A DNA stretch of 64,000 nucleotides, taken from contig JBEKEC010000002.1 in assembly GCA_050014015.1 (NCBI GenBank), positions 1 to 64,000 on the forward strand, given 5' to 3'. Origin of the DNA: PALSA-1353 sp050014015 (lineage in GTDB: Bacteria > Planctomycetota > Phycisphaerae > Tepidisphaerales > Tepidisphaeraceae). This document shows, one piece after another, positions 16,728 to 24,567 of the stretch. The notes under the pieces were generated by a model, which was not told where the DNA came from, did not search any database, and saw only the letters and a program-made list of their open reading frames with translations. Numbering within the stretch: the first letter of the stretch is position 1; each line of letters opens with the position of its first letter. A program made the position numbers and the translations under genes.

Positions 16728-17219
16728 TCAACCGACGGCGTCCATGACGCCGAGGCGCGATCCGACTCGAGGAATTCCCTGCCGGGTGTAAAGCCCGGCG
16801 CGTTGAACGGCGCCTGCGAGAAGTCGAACGACGGTATTCAAATGGCCGAGCACGGCGGACGCCAGGCGGCCCGAACCCTGCGAGCGATGGGCGATTTCAG
16901 CGGCCAGTTCGCGCAGGTCCTTGCGGGCCTTGAGCAGCGCCGCGGCGTATTGGGGGAAAAGCTCGGCGAGGCGAGTCAGCCGCGGCTCTTCGGGAAGCTT
17001 CAGCGCCGCGGTGATCTGCCGCATCAGCATCCGGCGCTTGTTTTCCAGTTCGCCGAGGCGCAGGCGCGTCAGTTCCTGGCGCGGCATCAGATCGGCCATG
17101 GCGCCGAGGTCGAATTTCTTCATGGCGGCGTGCTGGAGATCGAGATATTCGAGCATCTTGCGATGCTCGGCAACCGACTGCGAGAGAATCGAGACCAGAT
17201 CAGAAATATGTCGAGACAT
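16728..17219 (-). CDS. flgN: FlgN-like export chaperone
   Basis: A 163-residue, almost wholly helical protein with ATG at 17219. The pattern SDLVSILSQSVAEHRKMLEY, MPRQELTRLRLGELENKRRM and helical coils fits FlgN, which holds FlgK and FlgL before export. FlgN is poorly conserved, so position immediately upstream of flgK is the main support. The start overlaps the end of flgJ by 20 bp, suggesting coupled translation. Confidence 0.75.
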   Translation of the reverse strand: MSRHISDLVSILSQSVAEHRKMLEYLDLQHAAMKKFDLGAMADLMPRQELTRLRLGELENKRRMLMRQITAALKLPEEPRLTRLAELFPQYAAALLKARKDLRELAAEIAHRSQGSGRLASAVLGHLNTVVRLLAGAVQRAGLYTRQGIPRVGSRLGVMDAVG

Positions 17220-17649
17220 GAGCGGCTCCGGTGGACTGGGCCTTGGCGCGTTCCGCGCCGGCGCGATCGGCGCTGGCGCGTACCGCGCTCTGGCGCTGGG
17301 AATTCATGCTGTCGCGGGCGTGGCGGGCATAGGCGTTGCTTCCTTCGATCCGACGGACGATGGATTTGACGAGCGAATCCGATGCGTCGCTGGCCATGCG
17401 TTCGGCGAGCCGCTCGTCGTACATCGAAGCGAAGGCCTTGCTGCCCGATCCGCCGTCCAGCAGGTCGCTGTGGAACGGGCTGTCCCGCATCTGCTTGAGG
17501 ATCGGCTCGAAGAAAGAGAGAGCGACCCATTTGCGGGTCTGCTGAACGAGTTTGTCGTGCGTGGAGAGCGGCCCGCGGCCGGTGTGAAGCACGATGGGGT
17601 GCGACGCTCCGGGTCGGGTGGTCGGGAATGGGAGGGATGCGGGATTCAT
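17200..17649 (-). CDS. flgJ: FlgJ-like rod-binding protein (no muramidase domain)
   Basis: 149 residues from ATG 17649 (GAGGAG five bases upstream). The segment KWVALSFFEPILKQMRDSPF, then GGSGSKAFASMYDERLAERM, is the rod-binding domain that caps the growing rod in the periplasm. The peptidoglycan hydrolase domain found in enterobacterial FlgJ is absent, as in many phyla, so another enzyme must open the wall. It starts two bases after the flgI stop. Confidence 0.88.
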   Translation of the reverse strand: MNPASLPFPTTRPGASHPIVLHTGRGPLSTHDKLVQQTRKWVALSFFEPILKQMRDSPFHSDLLDGGSGSKAFASMYDERLAERMASDASDSLVKSIVRRIEGSNAYARHARDSMNSQRQSAVRASADRAGAERAKAQSTGAAHVSTYF

Positions 17650-17651
17650 GG

Positions 17652-18737
17652 TCACTCCTCGATCAGCTCCGCGTGAAGCTTCCCGGTCTTGTAAAGCTCT
17701 TCGATGATCTGGATGCGATCCAGCGCGGGCACCTTGAGCTGCTCCATGGCCGCGACCAAATCCTCCAGGTTTCCGTTTGGCTGGTCGGTGGTGGAAATGG
17801 CGATGGCGTCATGCTCGGTGACGACCGGATTGCGGGGCGTGGCCTGCTGAGGGGGCATCACGGTGGAAATCGACAGGCCGTTGTGGCTGATCACCACCGG
17901 GCTGATCTCCACGTCGCCGGTCATGATGATCGTGCCGGTTTTCTGGTCGATGGTGACCCGCGCCTTGGTGGCGAGCATCTGAACGGGCAATTGCTGGATA
18001 CGGCTGATGAAGCTGTCTGGGTGTTCGCGTTCGCTGGCGGGCATGGTGACGACGACGTTCTTGCCGTCGATAGCGGTGGCGAGGGTTTCGCCGTCGGCGC
18101 CCTCGGAATCGTTGATGATCTTGGCGATTCGGCTGGCGGTCCCCCAACTGGAGGAATATTCGTCGAGGATGAGGGTGAACCGGCCGCCGGCGTCGATGAC
18201 GCGAGCGGGGAGGTCGGCTTCCATGACCGCCCCGCCGGCGGCGGCGCGGATGACGCCGACGGTGGGCGTGCTGGGATCCTCGATGGTAACGGGGCCCTCG
18301 GCCAGCGCCAGCAGCGGTCCGCCGGGCAATGGGCCTTGCATGGGTGTGACAAACAGTCGGCCGCCGTGCAGGCTGGGGGCGGCGCCGACGCTGGAGACGT
18401 GGACGTCGAGATGATCCCCGTCGCGGGCCCCGGCAGCGGGGACCGTGGCGGTGACCATGACGACGGCGACGTTGGCGGCGTTATTGAGCTGCTGAACGGT
18501 GACGGGGTCGCCGAACTTGGAAAGCATGGACCGCAGGGGCGCGATGGCGGGCGCGAAGCCGCCGCCGTCGCCGGTGCCTTTGAGTCCGTAAACCAGCCCC
18601 AGGCCGGTCAGAATATTGGTTCGCTCTCCGCCGATGCGGGTGATATCCGCGATCTTGACGGCGCCCGCGGGCGCGGCCAGGAAGGCGATCGCCACAAAGG
18701 CAATTGCCGGGATCGAGATTGGAAAGCGAATCGACAT
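17652..18737 (-). CDS. flgI: FlgI flagellar P-ring protein
   Basis: 361 residues from ATG 18737, with a signal peptide (FPISIPAIAFVAIAFLAAPAGA). The mature start VKIADITRIGGERTNILTGL then GLVYGLKGTGDGG is the FlgI signature. The protein forms the bushing in the peptidoglycan layer. Together with flgH it implies a Gram-negative type envelope with P and L rings. Confidence 0.97.
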   Translation of the reverse strand: MSIRFPISIPAIAFVAIAFLAAPAGAVKIADITRIGGERTNILTGLGLVYGLKGTGDGGGFAPAIAPLRSMLSKFGDPVTVQQLNNAANVAVVMVTATVPAAGARDGDHLDVHVSSVGAAPSLHGGRLFVTPMQGPLPGGPLLALAEGPVTIEDPSTPTVGVIRAAAGGAVMEADLPARVIDAGGRFTLILDEYSSSWGTASRIAKIINDSEGADGETLATAIDGKNVVVTMPASEREHPDSFISRIQQLPVQMLATKARVTIDQKTGTIIMTGDVEISPVVISHNGLSISTVMPPQQATPRNPVVTEHDAIAISTTDQPNGNLEDLVAAMEQLKVPALDRIQIIEELYKTGKLHAELIEE

Positions 18738-18762
18738 CGTCAAAAAGGCCCTATAACCATCG

Positions 18763-19575
18763 TCAGAAGGGATTTATCCAGTCCAATAATCTCGTGAAGA
18801 GGCCGCGGGTGCCGGTGTCCTTCACCGCGCCCTTGTGCTGTTTGTCCAGGGACAGGTTGTAGATCTGATTGCTCAGGACAGTGTTATCGGGCGTGATGTC
18901 ATCGACGCGGCAGGTGCCGATGAGCGTGACCCGCTGCTCTTCCTCGTCGGTTTTGATCTCCTCGGTGGCCTGAAGTATGAGGGTTCCGTTGGGCTTGACA
19001 TCGATGACCTCGGCGGTGATCCGGCCGGTGAAGGTGTCGTCGCGTTCGAGTGCGGCGGTGCCCTTGAAGTCGCGCTGGCCGCTGGTTTTCATCTCGATGG
19101 GGGTGGTAGGCAAATGCTCGTTCAGGGAGGGTCCGTTTTTGAGGCCGAAGGTCACGTAGCTGTCGATGAGCGCGTCCAGGTCGTTGGAATGCTTCAAATC
19201 GGTGGTGTCGTTGGAGGCGAACTGGCTGTTTTCGCGGATGACGATGGTGACCAGGTCGTGTTTGCGAAGGAGCTTGGGCTTGGGCTCGGGGACGTCGTAA
19301 TAGCTGGCGGCGGAGGTGGTGATCGGTCCGCCTTCGGATTTGCCGAATGATTCGGCGCGGAGAAGCGAGCCGCCGGTGCGCTGGGTGATCAAGCCGATCG
19401 GCAACTGGACGGGCGGAGAGGAAACGGGCTCGACTCCGGCGGCTTGCGGGGAGGTGGTATATGCCGATGGGTTGGATTGCGATGGAACGTTCTGTGCCAG
19501 GGCCGTGCCGCCGGCGGCGAATACTGCGGCGGAGGCGATGGCGATGAAGTTATGGTTGTTGGATTGGACTGACAT
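18763..19575 (-). CDS. flgH: FlgH flagellar L-ring protein, without a lipobox
   Basis: 270 residues. The core has LLRKHDLVTIVIRENSQFAS, the DFKGTAALERDDTFTGRITA block and NGTLILQATEEIKTDEEEQR, all typical of FlgH, which forms the outer-membrane ring. The N-terminus looks like an ordinary signal peptide ending TALAQ; there is no cysteine for lipid attachment, whereas proteobacterial FlgH is a lipoprotein. An insert of about 45 residues precedes the core. Start ATG 19575. Confidence 0.95.
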   Translation of the reverse strand: MSVQSNNHNFIAIASAAVFAAGGTALAQNVPSQSNPSAYTTSPQAAGVEPVSSPPVQLPIGLITQRTGGSLLRAESFGKSEGGPITTSAASYYDVPEPKPKLLRKHDLVTIVIRENSQFASNDTTDLKHSNDLDALIDSYVTFGLKNGPSLNEHLPTTPIEMKTSGQRDFKGTAALERDDTFTGRITAEVIDVKPNGTLILQATEEIKTDEEEQRVTLIGTCRVDDITPDNTVLSNQIYNLSLDKQHKGAVKDTGTRGLFTRLLDWINPF

Positions 19576-19588
19576 AAATGCGAGCCTT

Positions 19589-20809
19589 TCAATTTTCCTG
19601 GTCGGCAGCGTCGCCGAGGCGGGCCTCCTGGGCGCCGGTCACGGTGACATCGAGCGTATCCCGCGTGTTTTCATTGCGCACTCGAATGGTTTGTCCGAGC
19701 GATCCCTCTTCCATGGCTCGGGCGACGGAGCGGAGTTGAACCGAACCGCGCCGTAGCGTGATGGTGACGAGTTGGCCCGGCTTGACCAGGGGCACGGCAT
19801 TGACGAGTTGGGCGGTCATCACGGTGCCGGGGCGAAGGTCTTCCGCGGCCGCCTGTCCGACACATTGATCAAGTCGAAGCAATTGGTGATCCGGCAAGGA
19901 ATCGACCAGCAGACGATGAACGGCGAAGTCGCTTTCGGCGAGAACCTTGTGGGCGGGCAGCGGCCGGGCGGCGATCACCTGGTCCTGCCAGGCGCGGGCC
20001 TCGGCACTGAGGGTGAGCTTCTTGCTGGCCGAATCGGTAAAGATCGTCACCTCCCATGACACGTTGCCCAAGGCCCTGGCGCGCGAGGGACGAACGTCGA
20101 ATTTGAAGATGGGCTCGGCCAGCGCAAGCACCTTTTCATCCTGGGGACTGAACGAAAGTTGCAGGGTTTCGGGCAGGATGCTGAGGCGGCGACCGAGATC
20201 GGCGACGAGCAAATCCCGGAGAGTGTGGAGATTCGGATCGGGGGCGGGATTGGACGCTGACGCGAGCATCGGCTTGGGCGCGCCAGCCGGCGTGGTTTTC
20301 GCGGCGTCGGGCGGGTGGGAGTCGAGCCATTGCTGGACGGTCTGCTGTGAATCGGTCTGTGCATCCGTCCGCGTGATCGAGCAGCTCGTGGCGCCGGCGA
20401 AGTTGATCATGGCGACGTTGACGCCGGCCTCGTGAAGCGTCTGGCGAATCTGGTCCACGGTGATGGAGTGGAAGGGGACCTTGTCGGAAAGATTCAGCAG
20501 CGTCAGGTCGGCAATGGGGGTGAAGATGGGTGCATCGGCGTCGGACCATCGGCAGACCTGCTTGAGCTTTACGTCCGCGCCGAAAATGGAGGCCTCCTGG
20601 CGCAGCTCCAGCGTGCCACCGGGCGTGGAATCGGCGTTGCCGGAGACGAATTTCTCGTCGGCCCGCGAATCGGCCGCGGCATCAGTCGCCGGCGACAACT
20701 CCTGGCCAAAACCCCATTGATGCATCAGGGTCTGGGTGGCCCAGGCGAGGATGGTAAGGACAACGAGCAGTTGCACTTGTTTTCGTTTGCCAAGCTTGCG
20801 GTGATTCAT
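19589..20809 (-). CDS. flgA: FlgA P-ring assembly chaperone, extended
   Basis: 406 residues from ATG 20809 (GAGG five bases upstream), with an N-terminal hydrophobic segment (VQLLVVLTILAWATQTL). The C-terminal third holds the SAF/FlgA domain: ARPLPAHKVLAESDFAVHRL, the LRPGTVMTAQLV loop and VKPGQLVTITLRRGSVQLRS. FlgA helps FlgI polymerise in the periplasm. An earlier ATG at 20833 overlaps less well with a ribosome site. It is longer than the usual 220-250 residues, with an extra region around residues 120-200. Confidence 0.9.
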   Translation of the reverse strand: MNHRKLGKRKQVQLLVVLTILAWATQTLMHQWGFGQELSPATDAAADSRADEKFVSGNADSTPGGTLELRQEASIFGADVKLKQVCRWSDADAPIFTPIADLTLLNLSDKVPFHSITVDQIRQTLHEAGVNVAMINFAGATSCSITRTDAQTDSQQTVQQWLDSHPPDAAKTTPAGAPKPMLASASNPAPDPNLHTLRDLLVADLGRRLSILPETLQLSFSPQDEKVLALAEPIFKFDVRPSRARALGNVSWEVTIFTDSASKKLTLSAEARAWQDQVIAARPLPAHKVLAESDFAVHRLLVDSLPDHQLLRLDQCVGQAAAEDLRPGTVMTAQLVNAVPLVKPGQLVTITLRRGSVQLRSVARAMEEGSLGQTIRVRNENTRDTLDVTVTGAQEARLGDAADQEN

Positions 20810-20840
20810 CGCGGCCTCACGTCCATGAAACATCCAAGGA

Positions 20841-21650
20841 TCACGACCTGCGGAGATTCGTGATGGTTTGCAAAGCCTGGTCGGCGGTCTGGATCGACTG
20901 GCTGTTCAACTCGAAAGCCCGCTGGGTCTTGATCAGAGTGACCAGTTCGGTAACGGGATCGACGTTGCTGGCTTCGAGGAAATTCTGGAGAAGCGTGCCG
21001 GCGCCCTGGTCGCCGGGATTGCTAAGGATCGGGGGCCCGGAAGCCTGGGTTTCCTGGTAGAGGCTGCCGCCAAGCAGTTGCAGGCCCTGCGGGTTGACGA
21101 ACTGGGTGAGTTGGAACTGCCCAAGCTGGCTGGGCGTGGTCTGGCCGGCCTTGAGACCGGTGATGATGCCGTCCTGACTGATCTGGATGTTGGAGACGCC
21201 CGTGGGAATGGTGAGCGGCGGGTCGAGCAGATAACCGTCGCCCATGCCTACGACGAGTTGGTTTTGATTGTTGACGAAGAATTGTCCATTGCGCGTGTAG
21301 GCGGTGCCGTCGCCGAGGGTACTGAGGACTTTGACGCGGAAGAATCCGGAGCCCTGAATGCCGACGTCCAGGTTGTTGCCGGTGCTTTCCATGCTTCCTT
21401 CGGTCAGGTCGAGTTGGGTGTTGCTGATTCGAGTTCCAAGTCCGACGAAAATTCCGGCGGGAGAGATGTCGCCGTTGCCGCTGGTGGCGCCGGGCGGCTT
21501 TTGCGTTTGATAAAAGAGGTCCTCGAAATTGACGCGGCTGCCCTTGAAGGCGGTGGTCTCGGCGTTGGCCAGGTTGTTGGCGATCACGTCGATGGCGGTG
21601 GAAAGGCCACGCAATCCGGTGGCGGCGGCATGTAGGGCGGTAATGGCCAT
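20841..21650 (-). CDS. flgG: FlgG distal rod protein
   Basis: 269 residues from ATG 21650 (MAITALHAAATGLRG), which gives the correct family start; the longer frame to 21680 adds an unlikely leader. NLANAETTAFKGSRVNFEDL and the C-terminal ASNVDPVTELVTLIKTQRAF...QTADQALQTITNL are canonical. It lies 31 bp upstream of flgA and 48 bp downstream of flgF. Confidence 0.96.
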   Translation of the reverse strand: MAITALHAAATGLRGLSTAIDVIANNLANAETTAFKGSRVNFEDLFYQTQKPPGATSGNGDISPAGIFVGLGTRISNTQLDLTEGSMESTGNNLDVGIQGSGFFRVKVLSTLGDGTAYTRNGQFFVNNQNQLVVGMGDGYLLDPPLTIPTGVSNIQISQDGIITGLKAGQTTPSQLGQFQLTQFVNPQGLQLLGGSLYQETQASGPPILSNPGDQGAGTLLQNFLEASNVDPVTELVTLIKTQRAFELNSQSIQTADQALQTITNLRRS

Positions 21651-21698
21651 TGCAAGACCCCAGTTCAGTAGCGAGGGCAAGCCCTTCGCTCATTCAGG

Positions 21699-22457
21699 TC
21701 AACTGATTCTTCCGACATCGTTCACGAGCTTGTCGAGCGTTTCATCCTGGATGTGAATCATGTTGGCATTGGCCTCGAGCTGACGCTGGGTATCCATCAA
21801 TTCGGTCAGCTCGGTGGCCGGATCGACGTTGGAACGCTCGACGAACCCGCTGCGGACGGTGGGCGCGGCGCGGTTGAGCTGCGCGTCGGCGGGAGTGGAC
21901 AGCAGCGTTGCGCCGTCCTTGCGGAGCGTCGCCGGATCGCTCAGGTCGAACAGGCCCAGCGCCGCCACGACCTTGCCGTTCTGGGTAATGGTTCCGTCCG
22001 TGGAGATGGTCGTAGGGGCCGTTCCGTCCAGAGCGATGGGACTTTGTTTGCTGTCGAGCACGGCCTGGTTGGGATCGTTGGACAATACGAGCCGGCCGGT
22101 GCGGTCCAGGGCCATCTGGCCGTTGCGAGTCAGATGGATTTTTCCAGCGGAAGAAACGGCGAGAAAGCCGTTGCCCTGGAGGGCGACGTCGAGATTATTG
22201 CCGGTGGATTCGATTTCGCCGGGAAGGGAATCGACGACGGTGCTGGAGGCGAGCAGTCCGCCGCCAACGGGTTCGAGCAGGGAATTGGTCTGATTCGAGC
22301 GGGCGAGTTCCTGGGCGGCGGTCGGGCGCTGCTGGAGCAGGGCCATGTCCTTTTTGAAGCCAACGGTTTCGGAGTTGGCGATGTTATTGGCAATGACGTC
22401 CTGCCGGTACGAATTGGTCAGGACGCCGGAAGCCGAGAGATAGAGGCCATAAATCAT
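21699..22457 (-). CDS. flgF: FlgF proximal rod protein
   Basis: 252 residues. MIYGLYLSASGVLTNSYRQD, then VIANNIANSETVGFKKD, is the rod-protein start; the end ERSNVDPATELTELMDTQRQ...MIHIQDETLDKLVND is the FlgF/FlgG close. Its ATG overlaps the stop of the small upstream ORF (22454-22675) in an ATGA arrangement. First recognisable gene of the flgFGAHIJNKL operon. Confidence 0.95.
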   Translation of the reverse strand: MIYGLYLSASGVLTNSYRQDVIANNIANSETVGFKKDMALLQQRPTAAQELARSNQTNSLLEPVGGGLLASSTVVDSLPGEIESTGNNLDVALQGNGFLAVSSAGKIHLTRNGQMALDRTGRLVLSNDPNQAVLDSKQSPIALDGTAPTTISTDGTITQNGKVVAALGLFDLSDPATLRKDGATLLSTPADAQLNRAAPTVRSGFVERSNVDPATELTELMDTQRQLEANANMIHIQDETLDKLVNDVGRIS

Positions 22458-22675
22458 GCGGCCTCGCTTTCGGCAAGGTCACCGGCGCAAGGGAACGTCG
22501 CCGGCGAAGGGGTGGCGAAGGTGCCGCCGTCCATGACGGCTCCTCCGCGGCGATCGGCTCCGCCGATGGAAAAGATGGCTCCGCCAAAATTGGCGTTCGA
22601 ATTTTGCAGATGCAAGGCAACGGCAAGGCGAACCGCCTCGACGATTCGTTGGCCGAGATCCTTCGGGACATCCAT
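22454..22675 (-). CDS. Small ORF translationally coupled to flgF (73 aa)
   Basis: ATG 22675 with GGAG nine bases upstream; stop overlaps the flgF start as ATGA. The N-terminus MDVPKDLGQRIVEAVRLAVA is an amphipathic helix; the rest is Gly-rich and unrecognised. Its position just downstream of a sigma-54 site, opening the flg operon, argues that it is translated, either as a real peptide or as a coupling leader. No homologue comes to mind. Confidence 0.45.
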   Translation of the reverse strand: MDVPKDLGQRIVEAVRLAVALHLQNSNANFGGAIFSIGGADRRGGAVMDGGTFATPSPATFPCAGDLAESEAA

Positions 22676-22680
22676 GGACG

Positions 22681-22779
22681 CTTGCTCCGCAAAAAGGCCC
22701 AATGTCAGGTGTGTTATCCAACTCACCGAACATCCGTTGATACGCAGTTGCTCCGCGAAGAGAGCCAACGTCAGGCGAG
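22681..22779. repeat. Pair of diverged direct repeats (about 30 bp) in the flg leader
   Basis: TTGCTCCGCAAAAAGGCCCA...TGTCAGGTG near 22682 and TTGCTCCGCGAAGAGAGCCA...CGTCAGGCG near 22749 are the same motif with a few changes, about 67 bp apart. They lie between the sigma-54 promoter and the first ORF. Confidence 0.6.
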
Positions 22780-22783
22780 GCAG

Positions 22784-22799
22784 TACAAGCGGCGTGCCA
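22784..22799 (-). promoter_or_regulatory. Sigma-54 promoter of the flg operon
   Basis: Minus-strand TGGCACGCCGCTTGTA fits TGGCACG-N4-TTGC with one mismatch (GT for GC in the -12 box). It is about 110 bp upstream of the coupled small ORF and 330 bp upstream of flgF. The remaining intergenic DNA (22800-22997) shows nothing else. Confidence 0.7.
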
Positions 22800-22997
22800 G
22801 GGGACGCGGTGTCCGGACCGTGATTCGGGACCCGGCGGCGCCGGCGATGCGTAAGGCCCGGAAAAACCGGTACAAATGTCCGGAACGAGCGGGGTGAATT
22901 TTTGGAACGGCGCGCCCCGGATGGCGAGGCCTGTTGGGATGAACGACGCGCAAAAGCTGCGGGCGATCGGGCAGAATCCGCGAGGCGCCAACGTTTT

Positions 22998-23735
22998 CTA
23001 TCTGCGTCCCGCTTCGGCATCCCGAAGCTTTGTGCTGCTTCGCGCCGTCAGCCCCGGTTTGGGCAGGCGCTTCAGCACGAGATATTGGAGGCCATGGGTG
23101 CGGCAGAAGGCGCTTTTTTCGGGATTGTCGCCGTCTTCGTTCACGGCATAAATGTCCGGTTTGATGCGCTCGATTTCGGGGGCGGCATCCATCCAACCCT
23201 GGCCGGTCGAAACCAGTGCCTGCTTCACGTATCGAATCGCGCCCACCACGTATCTTCGCTCGTCTTGCGGAAACCTCGGATGCCCCTTTCCTTTCAGTAG
23301 TTCGATGTTGGCATCGTGCCCAACCACCGCATACACATCGCCATATTCCGAGACTTCCTCGAAGAACCGCACGTGGCCGGTGTGCAACCAGTCGAAACAG
23401 CCGGTGACCAGCACCCTCTTTTTACCGGAGAAGGAAAAGTCAACCGACGCGGATCTTGGGAACTGTTTCAATATGGGATCGGATAGATCTACCGGCAATG
23501 CCGTTGGATCGCTCAACTGGGAAACGATCCGGGCCGATTGGACGTACCGAATCGCCTGGACAAAATAGAGGCGCTCGGCCTCGGGGAACTTGGGCGGGCG
23601 GCCTTCGTTTTGTTGGAAAAGCTCATCGGACCAAAGGTGAACGTGCAGATTCCCGCGGCTGGCGGCTTCTTCCAAAAAGCGGACGTGCGGCGAGCGCAAA
23701 TCGTCGAAACTGCCGGAAACCACCACATCGGCCAT
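22998..23735 (-). CDS. Double nucleotidyltransferase, N-terminal half degenerate
   Basis: 245 residues from ATG 23735. It has two tandem cytidylyltransferase-like domains. The second is intact: VLVTGCFDWLHTGHVRFFEE (HTGH at 118-121), Lys/Asp-rich middle and ARSSTKLR near the end. The first, VVVSGSFDDLRSPHVRFLEE, keeps the fold signature but has SPHV where HxGH should be, so it is probably inactive and structural. The family (glycerol-3-phosphate, phosphoethanolamine or heptose-1-phosphate transferases) joins a phosphorylated alcohol or sugar to CMP or AMP. It follows the GHMP-kinase-like gene by 5 bp, so it likely acts in the same nucleotide-sugar or polyol pathway. Confidence 0.8.
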   Translation of the reverse strand: MADVVVSGSFDDLRSPHVRFLEEAASRGNLHVHLWSDELFQQNEGRPPKFPEAERLYFVQAIRYVQSARIVSQLSDPTALPVDLSDPILKQFPRSASVDFSFSGKKRVLVTGCFDWLHTGHVRFFEEVSEYGDVYAVVGHDANIELLKGKGHPRFPQDERRYVVGAIRYVKQALVSTGQGWMDAAPEIERIKPDIYAVNEDGDNPEKSAFCRTHGLQYLVLKRLPKPGLTARSSTKLRDAEAGRR

Positions 23736-23740
23736 TGCAT

Positions 23741-24538
23741 TCACTTTGCTATGCGGACCTGGACGTGAAATGCGCCGGGGACGGGCTGGTCCGAAATCAC
23801 GTACAGATATCCGCCGCCGCAACCGGAATACATCGCGCCGGGATAGCGCTGCTGGTAATGTTTCAGCAGGGCGCATAAATCAACTTTGAGGGTTGAATGC
23901 CTGACGGTGCCGGGAAGCAAAGCCTCCCAGCAGGCCATGCACAAATTCATCGAAGCGCCCAGCGCATCCAAGTCCCTGGCAAGAATGGCCTGGTAGCAAT
24001 CCCGGCCGCTTTGACCCAGTTTACCCACCCACACAGGCTCGAGATTCTTCACACCCAATGGCGAGTAATCCATGGGCCGAGGTTCGACCGGCAACAGGTG
24101 GATGACGTTTTCCAACCAGCGCGCAACGGATGGATCCTGGCACGATTCGATGTGCCTGGGAAAGACACCGCCTTCGTAGGAAGGGTCGTAGTCCAATCGG
24201 CTGACGCCCGGGTAAATCAGCCCGATCATGTCCTGCGACCCGGAAGGGTCCGCCTGATGCTGGTTTTCAAAGGCATAGAGCGCTTTGACCAACTGAGCGG
24301 GCTCACCGGGTGGAAGGCCGTCCTTCCAGAGTTTCAGGGCGGCGCGGCGTGTGCCGGTCGCCATACCGGCTCGCTCCATAAACCGGAAATTGGGTTCAAC
24401 GCCCACCACGACCATGGACCCGGTGGGAAAGGGATTGAGGCGGGAAATGAACGGCTGATCGATCCATCCCCCGGCCAGGGCCATGCGGTAGGGAATGCGG
24501 CCGATCACGTCGGCGATGTCCGGAGACGTGCCAGTCAT
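23741..24538 (-). CDS. GHMP-kinase-like protein
   Basis: 265 residues from ATG 24538. RIPYRMALAGGWIDQPF resembles GHMP motif 1 of sugar kinases (A-x-LAGEWTD), and MYSGCGGGYLYVISDQ matches the glycine-rich motif 3 of the C-terminal domain. The central phosphate-binding loop (normally GLGSSA) is not obvious; MERAGMATGTRRAA is the closest. It could phosphorylate a sugar such as a heptose phosphate or L-fucose-type substrate, or be a divergent, non-kinase member. It lies in an operon between an epimerase (29 bp) and a nucleotidyltransferase (5 bp). Confidence 0.7.
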   Translation of the reverse strand: MTGTSPDIADVIGRIPYRMALAGGWIDQPFISRLNPFPTGSMVVVGVEPNFRFMERAGMATGTRRAALKLWKDGLPPGEPAQLVKALYAFENQHQADPSGSQDMIGLIYPGVSRLDYDPSYEGGVFPRHIESCQDPSVARWLENVIHLLPVEPRPMDYSPLGVKNLEPVWVGKLGQSGRDCYQAILARDLDALGASMNLCMACWEALLPGTVRHSTLKVDLCALLKHYQQRYPGAMYSGCGGGYLYVISDQPVPGAFHVQVRIAK

Positions 24539-24567
24539 GGTGAGTCCCTTCCGGGAAAAACCCCGGT

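Noticed and set aside
15456..17369. 637-codon plus-strand ORF opposite flgK and flgN
   Set aside because: GC-rich antisense shadow of well-identified flagellar genes.
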